Notes: a model not told the origin generated them from the sequence alone. 64,000 nt of DNA from Oscillospiraceae bacterium (GCA_018110985.1 JAGAWT010000002.1:1-64000); one strand, 5' to 3'; positions 16,532 through 25,642 are shown, counted from the stretch's first letter. Numbers and translations are program-made.

Positions 16532-17654
16532 AAAACACCTTATGTTTCTTTTCACAATGGGCATAAGTGCTCATAACAAGCCCTATGCCGATATAAAACG
16601 CCAAAGCGGATGTACCGCCCTGAGAAAGGAAAGGCAGCGGAACGCCTACTACCGGGAATTTTCCAACTACCATCCCCACATTGAGCATACAATGGATGAT
16701 GACCATGGCAAACACACCGATGCAGATGTGTTTTCCGAGAGGATCCCTTGCGATCCTTGAATCCGCAAGTATCTTTAAGCAGATGAAAAGGAAAACGAGC
16801 AGCACCACTGCACAGCCTATGAAGCCGAAGCACTGACCCACATAGGAAAAAATAAAGTCGTTCGCCACTTCCGGCACCTTCACATATTCCGATCCGTAGA
16901 GCCCCTTGCCCGTAAGCTGCCCCGAACCCAGTGCCAGCTTGCTCACTCTCTGGTGATAGCCGATACCCAGAGGATCCAGTTCATCGTTGAAAAGCACCAG
17001 AAAGCGCATTTTCTGAAAGTCCTTCATCACATGGTTCCACACCAGATAACCCACCACCGGCAGGGCTATGAGGCAGGGTATGATATAAAGCCAGGACAGA
17101 CCCGCTCCGAACATCATTATGGCGGCGATAAGTGCAAAGACCAGCAGTGTGCCGTCATCCCCCTGCAGGAAAACTATGCCCATCGGCACAGCAGCATGGA
17201 GGAGGAGCAGCAGGAGACTGCCTATCTTGTTGATGTTTTCCCCTACATGGGAAAGGTGCATGGCAAAGGTGGTTATAAAGGCGATCTTCAGCAGTTCCGA
17301 GGGCTGGATGGTAATGAATTTCAGATCCAGCCACGCCTTATCCCCTGCCACCTCTATGCCAAGGCTCGTAAAGACCAGCAGGGACAGCCCTATGGCAAAA
17401 GGGGCGTACACCACAGACAGCTTAACCACGGAGGAATAGTCTATGGCGCAGATAATGAACGCCACCACCCAGGATGCAGCCGTTATGATCGCCTGTGTCT
17501 TGTACATGCCGGAGTTTATGGCGATGGTAGCCGCATCGTTTGCCACGGCAGAGCGCAGCAGCACCACGCTGAACACCGACAGCAGCGCAGGCATAAGGAA
17601 AAGTGCCTTATCTACCCTTTTCCAGCCGTTTCTTACAGTCTCAAAGAATTTCAA
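16518..17654 (-). CDS. rodA: SEDS-family peptidoglycan glycosyltransferase, RodA type
   Basis: RodA/FtsW polymerise lipid II into glycan strands with a partner PBP2. The 378-residue protein has about ten membrane segments and the SEDS signatures: ITIQPSELLKIAF near residue 115, the QGDDGT extracellular loop with the likely catalytic Asp near 165, and VVGVPLPFLSQGGTS near 345. It overlaps hisG by four bases (ATGA) and the SIR2 gene by 14. RodA rather than FtsW is favoured by overall similarity, but no mreC/D or pbp2 is nearby. Confidence 0.88.
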   Translation of the reverse strand: MKFFETVRNGWKRVDKALFLMPALLSVFSVVLLRSAVANDAATIAINSGMYKTQAIITAASWVVAFIICAIDYSSVVKLSVVYAPFAIGLSLLVFTSLGIEVAGDKAWLDLKFITIQPSELLKIAFITTFAMHLSHVGENINKIGSLLLLLLHAAVPMGIVFLQGDDGTLLVFALIAAIMMFGAGLSWLYIIPCLIALPVVGYLVWNHVMKDFQKMRFLVLFNDELDPLGIGYHQRVSKLALGSGQLTGKGLYGSEYVKVPEVANDFIFSYVGQCFGFIGCAVVLLVFLFICLKILADSRIARDPLGKHICIGVFAMVIIHCMLNVGMVVGKFPVVGVPLPFLSQGGTSALAFYIGIGLVMSTYAHCEKKHKVFYDND

Positions 17655-18301
17655 ACGGCATTCCCCGCAGAAAGGTTTTTCTCTATCTTTGCGATAAGCT
17701 CCTCTATCTCGGTCTGTCTGAGCTTTAAGGAGACCATATTGGCAATGAGCCTTGCGGAAATGGGGCAGATGTATTCAAAGACCTCAAGTCCGTTTTCCTT
17801 CAGAGTGGTGCCTGTCTCCACTATGTCCACAATGGCATGGGACAGTCCCAGAAGAGGTGCCAGTTCAACACTGCCCTCGATCTTGACTATCTCCACATCC
17901 ATATTCTTCTTTTCAAAGAAATTCCGGGTGACGGTGGGGTACTTTGTGGCAATGGTGCGCACATGGGTGCCGCTGTAAAAGTCGTCCCCCTTCTTTCCCG
18001 CCAGAGCGAAGCGGCATCTGCCGAAGCCCAGGTCACAGAGCTCAAAGAATTTGCCGTTCATTTCTATGATGGTGTCCTTGCCTACAACGCCCAGGTCGCA
18101 GACACCGTTTTCCACATAGGTTATAACATCCGCAGCCTTTGCAAGCACTACCTCAATGGTGTCCCCCACGGGAAGGATGAGCCTCCTGCCCTTTTCACGC
18201 ACCTGTGTGCAGTCATAGCCCATTTTTTCAAGGAGCCCCACCGTGTCCTTTTCGAGGCGTCCCTTTGTAAGAGCTATGCGAAGCGGTCTCTGTTCCTTCA
18301 T
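17651..18301 (-). CDS. hisG: ATP phosphoribosyltransferase, short form
   Basis: HisG joins ATP and PRPP, the first step of histidine synthesis. The 216-residue protein is the short form lacking the C-terminal regulatory domain, so it needs HisZ. N-terminus LRIALTKGRLEKDTVGLLEKMG and the PRPP-binding IVDIVETGTTLKENGL near 155 are typical. It abuts hisZ with a TAATG junction and overlaps rodA by four bases. No other his genes are in the window. Confidence 0.96.
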   Translation of the reverse strand: MKEQRPLRIALTKGRLEKDTVGLLEKMGYDCTQVREKGRRLILPVGDTIEVVLAKAADVITYVENGVCDLGVVGKDTIIEMNGKFFELCDLGFGRCRFALAGKKGDDFYSGTHVRTIATKYPTVTRNFFEKKNMDVEIVKIEGSVELAPLLGLSHAIVDIVETGTTLKENGLEVFEYICPISARLIANMVSLKLRQTEIEELIAKIEKNLSAGNAV

Positions 18302-19476
18302 TACTGCACCTCCCCGGGCAATGTATATAACTTCATGCCGTGTTCAGCGGCGTATCTTACTGCGCTTTCCTTATCATCGCAAACAGCGGTCTCAACGGTC
18401 CTTCCCTCTGCCGTGAGCTTTCCCGCAAGTGACAATGCCTCTGCCTCATAGCCATCTTCCCAGAATACAAGGGTATCAGCAGACCGAAGCACCGGCGGCT
18501 CCGTCTTCATTTCCGCTCTAGCGACGGAATCCGTATTCACTGCAAAGCCTACCGCAGGCACATCAAGGCCGAAATCTGCCAGAAGATTGTCATACCTTCC
18601 GCCCGAGAGCACAGCCTCGCCGAAGCCCTCCACATAGCCCTTCATCACGATGCCTGTGTAGTAATCCATACGGTTCACAAGCCCCAGATCTATGGTGATG
18701 CTGCCCTTTTCCATCATTCCTGACAGCACCCCGTAGGTCTTTTTCAGATCTTCAAGGGCGGCAAGGGCTGCACTATTGCCCTTTGCTATGGCTGCTGCCT
18801 TGTCAAATACCTCTGTCCCGCCGAAAAGTCTGGGAAGGTGCTTCAGCGCATCTCTGTCCGCACTCTGGGGAAATTCCGAAAGAAGATCGTCCAGTGCGGG
18901 GTAATTCTTGTATTCTATGAGGGAACGTATCTCCTCCACAGTGTCACTGTCAAATTCGGACAAAAACGCTTTGAAAAAGCCGATGTGACCCAGCTCCAGC
19001 CTTGATCCTCCTGTTCTGAAGGAGCGGAGGCTGTCAAGAGCCATAGACAGCACCTCAAGCTCTGCACGCTTTGTGCCAGCACCTATCAGCTCTATGCCTG
19101 TCTGGCGTATCTCGTCACGGCGCCCTCTCATACCGGGGCGGTTCCTGAAAACGCTCTGAGAATAGCAGAGGCGTATAGGCAGCGCACGGTCTTTAAGACG
19201 GGTGGCCGTCATCCTTGCGATCGGCATGGTAGTATCGGGGCGCACCACCATAAGGCGTGACCTGTTGTCTACCAGCTTGTACATGCTCTCTTGCGGAAAA
19301 TACCTTGACTTGGAGTCAAATACATCGTAAAACTCAAGTCCCGGAGTGGTGACCTCGGAGTATCCCCTGTCGGAAAACATTTTCAGCAGCCTTCCCTCCA
19401 CGGACTTCACTGCCGCACATTCCTCGAAAAGCAGGTCTCTTGTTCCCTCCGGAGTTATTAGATCAAATCTGTTCAT
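18301..19476 (-). CDS. hisZ: ATP phosphoribosyltransferase regulatory subunit
   Basis: HisZ is a catalytically inactive histidyl-tRNA-synthetase paralogue that assembles with short HisG and confers histidine feedback. The 391-residue protein keeps the class II fold (FDLITPEGTRDLLFEE at the start, VVRPDTTMPIARM near 75, DLGLVNRMDYYTGIVMKGY near 265) but ends without a clear anticodon-binding domain. Ribosome site AAAGGGAGAG precedes the ATG. It directly follows rnpB and its hairpin. Confidence 0.93.
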   Translation of the reverse strand: MNRFDLITPEGTRDLLFEECAAVKSVEGRLLKMFSDRGYSEVTTPGLEFYDVFDSKSRYFPQESMYKLVDNRSRLMVVRPDTTMPIARMTATRLKDRALPIRLCYSQSVFRNRPGMRGRRDEIRQTGIELIGAGTKRAELEVLSMALDSLRSFRTGGSRLELGHIGFFKAFLSEFDSDTVEEIRSLIEYKNYPALDDLLSEFPQSADRDALKHLPRLFGGTEVFDKAAAIAKGNSAALAALEDLKKTYGVLSGMMEKGSITIDLGLVNRMDYYTGIVMKGYVEGFGEAVLSGGRYDNLLADFGLDVPAVGFAVNTDSVARAEMKTEPPVLRSADTLVFWEDGYEAEALSLAGKLTAEGRTVETAVCDDKESAVRYAAEHGMKLYTLPGEVQ

Positions 19477-19522
19477 AGCTCTCCCTTTATTTAAGCAAAG
19501 TTATCCCGTATCCGATAACACA

Positions 19523-19544
19523 AGCCGCAGATCTCTCTGCGGCT
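19523..19544 (-). terminator. Hairpin after RNase P RNA
   Basis: AGCCGCAG / CTGCGGCT lies just past the 3' end of rnpB on the minus strand, followed by TGTGTT. It is probably the rnpB terminator or processing stem, with a weak U-run. Confidence 0.5.
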
Positions 19545-19551
19545 CTGTGGC

Positions 19552-19884
19552 AACCAAGCCGATAAGCCGGGTTTTGTCGTGTGCGGTCATCTATCTGAGT
19601 GAAACGTCGCCGTAACACTTTAGCCGCCATTACAGCAAGACTGTCGAGCAAACATCATCTTGACTGTACCAATAGGCGTTGCATCGGACAGGGTTTACAC
19701 GGCAGCACGGTCTCCCGTGCCCCGGTGAGCTCTTGCCTCGCCTTTTCACCCTTACCCTTGCGGGCGGTAATTTTCTGTTGCACTTTCCCTAAGGTCGCCC
19801 TCGGCTGCCGTTAGCAGCTGCCCTGCTCTGTGATGCCCGGACTTTCCTAACGCATGAGCGTTCAGACCGCATAGCTTGCTTGCC
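19552..19884 (-). ncRNA. rnpB: RNase P RNA
   Basis: RNase P RNA is the catalytic subunit that trims tRNA 5' ends. On the minus strand the conserved blocks appear in order: AGGAAAGTCCGGGC near the 5' end, AGGGAAAGTGCAACAGAAA about 100 bases on, and the 3' AAACCCGGCTTA. The 5' AAGCAAGC can pair with the 3' GGCTTGGTT region as the closing P1 stem. About 333 bases, which is slightly short for the Bacillus type. The ends are approximate. Confidence 0.95.
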
Positions 19885-19889
19885 ATACC

Positions 19890-19918
19890 ATTATATCATC
19901 ATTTTACGGGGCTGTCAA
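19890..19918 (-). promoter_or_regulatory. rnpB promoter
   Basis: Perfect minus-strand TTGACA (19913-19918) and TATAAT (19890-19895) with a 17-base spacer end 6 bases before the predicted RNA start. Confidence 0.9.
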
Positions 19919-20005
19919 GTAAAAAGGAAGGCATTTTTCGTGAATGTATATGACCGCAGTCCGTGTCCCATCTGCGGGATATGTGCGGGCACGCCACCTG
20001 ATACG

Positions 20006-20036
20006 CAAAAATCCCCGGAGCATCGCCGCTCCGGGG
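20006..20036 (-). terminator. Terminator of the phospho-sugar mutase gene
   Basis: A CCCCGGAGC / GCTCCGGGG stem followed by ATTTTTG on the minus strand lies 14 bases after the stop codon. Confidence 0.85.
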
Positions 20037-20049
20037 AATATATCCTTTA

Positions 20050-21765
20050 TCAGAAGCCCAGTATCTTCGCAAAGTCGGCGGAGATCACCTTTTCCTGCTC
20101 CTTTGCCGCATCCTGGGTCTCGCCCTTGGTGGTGTAGTAGCACTTTATCTTCGGCTCAGTGCCGGAAGGACGGATTATTACCCCTGCACCTTCTTCAAGA
20201 GTGTATGCCAGAACATCGGACTTGGGAAGAGTGAGCATGGTCTTGGCGCCGCTTTCGGTATCAAGAGCAACAGAGGTGGAATAATCCTCTATCTTCTTTA
20301 CTTTCAGACCGCCTATCTCCTTGGGAGCGTCTGCACGCAGACCTGCCATTATCTCCTTCATGCGCTCCATGCCGCTGGCGCCCTCGCAGGTAAAGGAGGA
20401 CTGGGTGTGGAGGTATGCACCGTACTTGGCATACATATTTGCCCTTGCCTGAAGGAGGGAGATGCCCTTTGTACGGTAGAAGGCTGCCATCTCGCAGATG
20501 AGCATGGAAGCCACAACAGCATCCTTGTCTCTTACATAAGTGCCGGCAAGGTAGCCGTAGCTCTCTTCAAAGCCGAATACATAGCGGTTCTCCTCGCCCT
20601 TGTTCTCCAAAAAGCCTATCTGCTCGCCTATGAACTTGAAGCCCGTGAGCACGTTTATCATCTCAACACCGTATTCCTCGGCTATCTTTGCAGCGATCTC
20701 GGTGGTAACGATGGTCTTTACGGCAATGGGATTTTCGGGCATGGTGCCTGTCTTTATGCGCTCGGAGCAGATGTATTCAAGGAGAAGAGCACCTGTCTCA
20801 TTACCTGAGAAGAGAACATAGCCGTTATCGGAAGGAACAGCTATACCCACTCTGTCGCAGTCGGGGTCGGTTGCAAGGAGCAGGTCGGGCTTTTCTGTCT
20901 CACAGAGCTTGAGACCCAGCGCCAGTGCCTCCTTGATCTCGGGGTTGGGGAAAGGACAGGTCTTGAAGGTGCCGTCGGGGTACTCCTGCTCGGGGACTAC
21001 TACTACCTTCTCCACGCCTATCTTGTCAAGGATAGCACGCACAGGCTTGTTTCCCGTGCCGTTGAGGGGAGTGTAGACTACCTTCAGACCGCTGGACTTA
21101 ACAAGGTCGGTGTGTATGCCCTGCTTCAAAACTTCATTCAGATAAGCATCTATAACATCCTGGGAAATGATGTTTATCATTCCGGAGGCAAGGGCTTCAT
21201 CGTAATTTGCCACCTTTGCGCCGCCGAACATATCAAGGGCGTTGATATTTCTCAGCACCATTTCGGCAGCATCAAGAGTGAGCTGGCATCCATCGGGGCC
21301 GTACACCTTGTAGCCGTTGTACTTGGCGGGGTTATGGGAAGCGGTGACCATGATACCTGCTGCGCACTTGTGGGCACGCACCGCATAGGAAAGCATGGGT
21401 GTGGGCATAAGCTCGGGATAGATATATACCTTTATCCCGTTGGCGGCAAGAACGCTTGCAGCCTGCTTTGCAAACACATCGGACTTGATGCGGCTGTCAT
21501 AGCTGATAGCTACGGAAGGGTCGGTAAATGCCTTGTTCACATAATCCGAAAGCCCCTGTGTGGCACGTCTTACGGTGTAGATATTCATTCTGTAGGTACC
21601 TGCGCCTATAACACCTCTGAGGCCGCCGGTGCCAAACTCAAGATCCCTGTAGAATCTGTCCTGTATAGCCGCGTCATCACCCTTTACGGATTCAAGCTCC
21701 GTCTTGAGGTCGGGATCGTCTATCGCCTTTTCACACCAGAGCTCATATAATTCTTTCTCGTTCAT
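20050..21765 (-). CDS. pgcA: Phospho-sugar mutase (alpha-phosphoglucomutase type)
   Basis: The enzyme interconverts glucose-1-phosphate and glucose-6-phosphate (or mannose analogues). The 571-residue protein has the four domains of the alpha-D-phosphohexomutase superfamily: phosphoserine loop TASHNPAKYNGYK near 145, metal loop DPDCDRVG near 300, sugar loop GFEESYGYLAG near 395 and phosphate loop RPSGTEPKIKCYY near 540. The start at 21765 has AAGGGTGG upstream. It has its own terminator and appears monocistronic. Confidence 0.92.
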   Translation of the reverse strand: MNEKELYELWCEKAIDDPDLKTELESVKGDDAAIQDRFYRDLEFGTGGLRGVIGAGTYRMNIYTVRRATQGLSDYVNKAFTDPSVAISYDSRIKSDVFAKQAASVLAANGIKVYIYPELMPTPMLSYAVRAHKCAAGIMVTASHNPAKYNGYKVYGPDGCQLTLDAAEMVLRNINALDMFGGAKVANYDEALASGMINIISQDVIDAYLNEVLKQGIHTDLVKSSGLKVVYTPLNGTGNKPVRAILDKIGVEKVVVVPEQEYPDGTFKTCPFPNPEIKEALALGLKLCETEKPDLLLATDPDCDRVGIAVPSDNGYVLFSGNETGALLLEYICSERIKTGTMPENPIAVKTIVTTEIAAKIAEEYGVEMINVLTGFKFIGEQIGFLENKGEENRYVFGFEESYGYLAGTYVRDKDAVVASMLICEMAAFYRTKGISLLQARANMYAKYGAYLHTQSSFTCEGASGMERMKEIMAGLRADAPKEIGGLKVKKIEDYSTSVALDTESGAKTMLTLPKSDVLAYTLEEGAGVIIRPSGTEPKIKCYYTTKGETQDAAKEQEKVISADFAKILGF

Positions 21766-21804
21766 AGTTACCACCCTTAATAATCATACATTAGCAGACC
21801 GAAA

Positions 21805-22212
21805 TCACAGCTTTTTCATAATGGTGAGGATGTTTTTTCCGTCCTCATAGCGATAGGTCATGCCATCCATTGACTTTTTTACCATATAGATGCCGAGACC
21901 GCCGATCTGCCTTTTCTCCGCCGACAGGGTAACGTCCGGATCCGGCTTTGCAAGCGGATCATAGGGCACACCGCCGTCGATGAAGGTTATCAGAGCCTCG
22001 TTTTTTTCCCTGTCCGCCTCAAAGCGTATACAGGCACCGCCTTCACCCGGCGCATAGGCATAGCTTGCTATGTTTACGAAGATCTCCTCCACAGCAACAT
22101 CTATCTGGACCTGCACCTTCATAGAGCAGTCCGTTTCATCGAGCTGCCGATTCACAAAATCTATGACCTCATCCAGGTTATCTACCCTTGCGGGTACATT
22201 CAGCTCAGCCAT
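21805..22212 (-). CDS. RsbW/SpoIIAB-like anti-sigma serine kinase (HATPase_c)
   Basis: The 135-residue protein is a single GHKL ATPase domain: N-box VAVEEIFVNIASYAYAP near residue 45, G1 ITFIDGGVPYDP near 80 and G2 QIGGLGIYMVKK near 108. Such proteins bind a sigma factor or other partner and phosphorylate a STAS antagonist. A STAS gene lies 174 bases upstream in the same orientation, so the pair likely works together. No sigma factor or PP2C phosphatase is adjacent. The start at 22212 is chosen because MAELNVPARVDNL resembles family N-termini. Confidence 0.85.
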   Translation of the reverse strand: MAELNVPARVDNLDEVIDFVNRQLDETDCSMKVQVQIDVAVEEIFVNIASYAYAPGEGGACIRFEADREKNEALITFIDGGVPYDPLAKPDPDVTLSAEKRQIGGLGIYMVKKSMDGMTYRYEDGKNILTIMKKL

Positions 22213-22275
22213 TGGACACACCCTACCTTTCCCCATCTGCCGTCACGGAAAGCCCGTCCCTGCGGGGCGCAAAGC

Positions 22276-22314
22276 AGCAGCTGCCGTTCTTGCGTGAACG
22301 GCTGCCTTTTTTTT
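22276..22314 (+). terminator. Plus-strand terminator-like hairpin without an upstream plus gene
   Basis: GCCGTTC / GAACGGC extended by GCAG/CTGC is followed by eight T residues on the plus strand. No plus-strand gene precedes it. It could stop antisense transcription into the STAS gene. Confidence 0.5.
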
Positions 22315-22352
22315 GCAGAACGAAGATGAGTGCAAAAATGCGTTTCTTATTC

Positions 22353-22383
22353 AAAAAGCGTTCCTGCGGGCAGCCGCCCGCAG
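22353..22383 (-). terminator. Terminator after the STAS gene
   Basis: A CTGCGGGC / GCCCGCAG hairpin lies four bases after the STAS stop on the minus strand, followed after seven bases by TTTTTG. It may only partly stop transcription into the RsbW-like gene. Confidence 0.55.
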
Positions 22384-22386
22384 ATA

Positions 22387-22683
22387 TTATTCAATGGTGA
22401 GCAGATCCACAAAGCCCGTAACGTCAAAGATCTCCATGATGGAATCATTTGCGTTCCTGATTATCATCTTGCCCTGCTTGTTCATCACCTTCTGGGTGGA
22501 GAGCAGAACTCTGAGACCTGCGGATGAGATATAGTCAAGACCTGCGAAATCGAAAACAAGAACGGTCACGCCGTCAAGGGAGGTCTTGAGCTCTGCCTCA
22601 AGAGTAGGCGCTGTAACGGTGTCGAGCCTTCCGGATACCTCTACTGTGAGTTCTTCGCCGTTTGCTATCTTCTTTATGTCCAT
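22387..22683 (-). CDS. STAS-domain anti-sigma factor antagonist
   Basis: The 98-residue protein is a single STAS domain. It has the conserved phosphorylatable serine in LDYISSAGLRVLLS near residue 55 and the N-terminal LTVEVSGRLDTVTAPTLEAEL. Unphosphorylated antagonists release partners from RsbW-like kinases. It precedes the RsbW-like gene and has a sigma-A promoter at 22778-22806. It is divergent from the hydrogenase-like sensor at 23049, which suggests a common signalling circuit. Confidence 0.9.
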   Translation of the reverse strand: MDIKKIANGEELTVEVSGRLDTVTAPTLEAELKTSLDGVTVLVFDFAGLDYISSAGLRVLLSTQKVMNKQGKMIIRNANDSIMEIFDVTGFVDLLTIE

Positions 22684-22777
22684 TCTGAATACCTCCGTAT
22701 CGGGGATCCCGCATGGCAGGACCTGCTGCCGGATATGTCAGGACCCTCTGACAATTTTTACTGAATTATACTACTTC

Positions 22778-22806
22778 ATTTTATATCAAATCTCCAAAAA
22801 AGTCAA
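22778..22806 (-). promoter_or_regulatory. STAS gene promoter
   Basis: Minus-strand TTGACT (22801-22806) and TAAAAT (22778-22783), 17 bases apart, lie 95 bases upstream of the STAS start. Confidence 0.7.
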
Positions 22807-22947
22807 TACCTTTCCGAAAATTTAAAATAACAGGGAGCCGTCTCCGCAAAACTTTGCATTATACACTATCCATGATAAATTTAATGGTAATAATAGCTAA
22901 ACTTTACTTTTATTATTTGTGTGATATATTCATTTGAATAAAAACTA

Positions 22948-22976
22948 TTGATATTTTGGGATTTTTGTGGTAGAAT
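22948..22976 (+). promoter_or_regulatory. Promoter of the hydrogenase-like sensor run
   Basis: TTGATA (22948-22953) and TAGAAT (22971-22976) are separated by 17 bases, 73 bases upstream of the ATG. The rest of the 365-base divergent gap (22684-23048) is AT-rich with no gene. Confidence 0.7.
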
Positions 22977-23048
22977 TGTAAACAGTAATGTCCTTATTAA
23001 AAGGGAATGTTAGGAGCATCTTATACACACGGATAAGGAGTCATTCAT

Positions 23049-24695
23049 ATGAAATTGTCACCCATCATAGAAACAAACCATGAACGCTGCGACGGATGCA
23101 GAAAGTGTGTGAGCGTATGTCCTTCTCCGCTCGCAAACTTTGTACGGACCCTTGACGACGGCAGACAGGTCATAGAGATAGACAACAACAAGTGCATCGC
23201 CTGCGGTGCCTGTGTTGCAGCCTGCGACCACGGCGGAAGAGATTATAACGACGACACGGAAAAGTTTTTCAGAGACCTGGGTGACCGCAAGATCATCATC
23301 ATTGCTCATCCTGCGGTAAAAGCCGCCTTCGGGACAAAGTGGCAGGCACTTCTCAGGTGGTTCCAGCAAAACGGAGCAGACGGGATCTACGACGGCGCAT
23401 TCGGTGCCGATATAGCTTCATGGATGTACTGCAAGAACATAGAGAACGGCACATCCAAAAATGTCATCTCCAACCACTGCCCCGCAGCAGTGCGCTATAT
23501 GGAGGTGTATCATCCTGATGCCATGGACAGTGTGGCGCCCATACACAGCCCCATGTCCTGTGAAGCCGTATATGTAAGGGATTTCATCAAGAAAAGCTAT
23601 GCAGTAGCCGTACTCTCTCCCTGCCCCGCCATGTCCCTTGAATTTGCGGAGACCTCCCATGTAGAGTACAATGTCACCTACAAAAGGCTCAGAGAGTATT
23701 TCCGCCGCAAGAGGATAGAGTTCAAGGATATCAGCAACGGCAGTATGCTCTACGATTTTGACGATATGTCCCAGGGTCAGCTTGGCGGCCTCTACGCCTA
23801 CCCCGGCGGTATGCGTGAGAGCATTGCCGTGAACGAGCCCTCCGCCATCATCGCCAGCAGCGACGGCAAGGGCTGCTATAAGGATATGGATGAGTTCGTC
23901 AACGAGAACCTTCCCGAGGATAAGATACGCCCGGATGTGCTGGAGGTCCTGACCTGTGCAGGCGGATGCGGCTTCGGCATAGGTGCTTTTGACGACGACG
24001 ATGCCACAGCTCTTGACATCAAGACCATGCGCAGGCGTGTGGAGATAGATGCCCGCAGCAGGAGAAAGACCAACCTCACCGGCACGGACAGGAATTTCAA
24101 GCTCTTTGACGACAGGATAAACCCCAGAAGCGTTGTCAGAAAGTATATAGATCTTCCCGACAAGCCTACCTTTGACGATATATCAAGAAGAAAAGCCGCT
24201 CTGGAGGAATTCTTTACGGCAAAGGAGCAGGCGGAAGCACCCGCTGCCGCTCCCGTGACAGAGACCGTTCCCGCACCTGCTCCCGAGCCTCAGCCCGCAG
24301 ATAACGAGCTCATCGCCAAGGTGGCTCAGTCTGCCGTAGGAGTGAAGAAGCTCACCGACAAGGTTGCCGATGATGTGCGCTCTCTCAGGGATACACTTAA
24401 CAATCTGGGCAGCACCAATACCCAGGCCATTTCCATGTCCGAGAAGATAGAGGATATACTCTCCAAGGTGATAGCCCTTTGCAGGGCAAACGACAGCCTT
24501 GACGAAGAAAGCCTTCCCCAGCTTGTCATGATACTTGACAAGCTCCAGAATGCCGTTTCCACACTCAAGGGGAACCTGACCGACAACAGGAGCACGGGAG
24601 CAGTGGTGGAGGATTCCGCCTCAAAGACTGCCGACATAGCAGACGAGCTCCAGCAGGCAGTAAACGGCCTCATACTTGCTGTCGCAGACCGATAA
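23049..24695 (+). CDS. [FeFe]-hydrogenase-like sensor protein with ferredoxin domain
   Basis: The 548-residue protein begins with two 4Fe-4S motifs (CDGCRKCVSVCP near 15 and CIACGACVAACDHG near 52). A hydrogenase large-subunit domain follows. The H-cluster cysteines are recognisable in SNHCPAAVRY (near 140), LSPCPAMSLE (near 190) and LTCAGGCGFGIG (near 302). The usual proton-relay Cys of TSCCP is His here, and the Lys of PCxxK is Met. After a Pro/Ala linker (about 400-420) the C-terminal 120 residues are coiled-coil-like. This suggests a redox or H2 sensor rather than a bulk hydrogenase. It is divergent from the STAS/RsbW-like pair. The promoter is at 22948. Confidence 0.82.
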   Translation: MKLSPIIETNHERCDGCRKCVSVCPSPLANFVRTLDDGRQVIEIDNNKCIACGACVAACDHGGRDYNDDTEKFFRDLGDRKIIIIAHPAVKAAFGTKWQALLRWFQQNGADGIYDGAFGADIASWMYCKNIENGTSKNVISNHCPAAVRYMEVYHPDAMDSVAPIHSPMSCEAVYVRDFIKKSYAVAVLSPCPAMSLEFAETSHVEYNVTYKRLREYFRRKRIEFKDISNGSMLYDFDDMSQGQLGGLYAYPGGMRESIAVNEPSAIIASSDGKGCYKDMDEFVNENLPEDKIRPDVLEVLTCAGGCGFGIGAFDDDDATALDIKTMRRRVEIDARSRRKTNLTGTDRNFKLFDDRINPRSVVRKYIDLPDKPTFDDISRRKAALEEFFTAKEQAEAPAAAPVTETVPAPAPEPQPADNELIAKVAQSAVGVKKLTDKVADDVRSLRDTLNNLGSTNTQAISMSEKIEDILSKVIALCRANDSLDEESLPQLVMILDKLQNAVSTLKGNLTDNRSTGAVVEDSASKTADIADELQQAVNGLILAVADR

Positions 24696-24708
24696 GGGAG
24701 TAAAGAGC

Positions 24709-25599
24709 ATGGCACTTGTATCCGTAAAGGATGATATCCTTCCGCTCATAGAAAAGGAGCTGCCGCCCCTGGAATGTGTAAAGCTGCGCTTCACTGCGCA
24801 AAAATGCAGTCTGTGGCAGTCTAAGGCAGGGGGTACTCCCTATTATCCCAAGGGCATGGGATGGCCCGAGGGCAGCGGGGAGACCGAAAGCGGAAGGACA
24901 CTCAGGTTCCTCGCCCAGCTCAACTTCGGGGAACTGCCCCATACAGACGGTTTCCCCCGCAAAGGGATACTGCAGTTCTTCATCTGCCCCGACGGAGACT
25001 ACGGTCTGCCGCATATGGGTTCTTTAGAGGGCGGATACAAGGTCGTCTACCATGAAAACATCATCACAGACCCGGCACTTCTGTATTCGGAGAAGGATAT
25101 CCCGGAAACGGATGAAGAGTACGACGAATTCCCCGTCCGGGGAGAATATCTTATCACAGGCGAAAAAGGCATCAGCCGTGCCACCGCAGACGATCACCGC
25201 TTTGAACGGATAGTTCTCCGTGTCATAGAGGAAAAGACAGGTGTCAGAGCCGACTCCCTGTTTCACCTTTACAGAAAGGAATTCAAAGGCACTCTCGAAA
25301 AGTGCTTCGGTGCCGAAGAACTGCCGGAAGAGCTGTGGGAAATAAACAGCAGCGGCGAGGATGACAACTTCTCTCAGACAGGCGGCTATCCGAGGTTTGA
25401 ACAGCAGGATCCCAGAGCCTCCGAGGACTTTCTGAAGGATCACAACATCATCCTTTTCCAGTCGGACTGTGTGTACGATCCGGAAAACGATGTCTGCATC
25501 GAATGGGGCGACGGCGGCACAGCCAATTTCTTCATCACCCCGGAGGATCTTAAAAGACTTGACTTCTCCAAAGTCCTCTTTAACTGGGACTGCGGCTGA
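24709..25599 (+). CDS. YwqG/DUF1963 family protein
   Basis: The 296-residue protein matches the YwqG family: SLWQSKAGGTPYYPKGMGWP near residue 30, LRFLAQLNFGELPH near 65, ILQFFICPD near 90 and an acidic C-terminal ...IEWGDGGTANFFITPEDLKRLDF. The family has a duplicated beta fold and no established biochemical role. The start at 24709 follows GGGAG by 8 bases and lies 14 bases after the sensor gene, so it is probably co-transcribed. Confidence 0.8.
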   Translation: MALVSVKDDILPLIEKELPPLECVKLRFTAQKCSLWQSKAGGTPYYPKGMGWPEGSGETESGRTLRFLAQLNFGELPHTDGFPRKGILQFFICPDGDYGLPHMGSLEGGYKVVYHENIITDPALLYSEKDIPETDEEYDEFPVRGEYLITGEKGISRATADDHRFERIVLRVIEEKTGVRADSLFHLYRKEFKGTLEKCFGAEELPEELWEINSSGEDDNFSQTGGYPRFEQQDPRASEDFLKDHNIILFQSDCVYDPENDVCIEWGDGGTANFFITPEDLKRLDFSKVLFNWDCG

Positions 25600-25642
25600 T
25601 TCTATACTGCAGTCACCGACTGCCTAAAGAAGGTGTATATTT

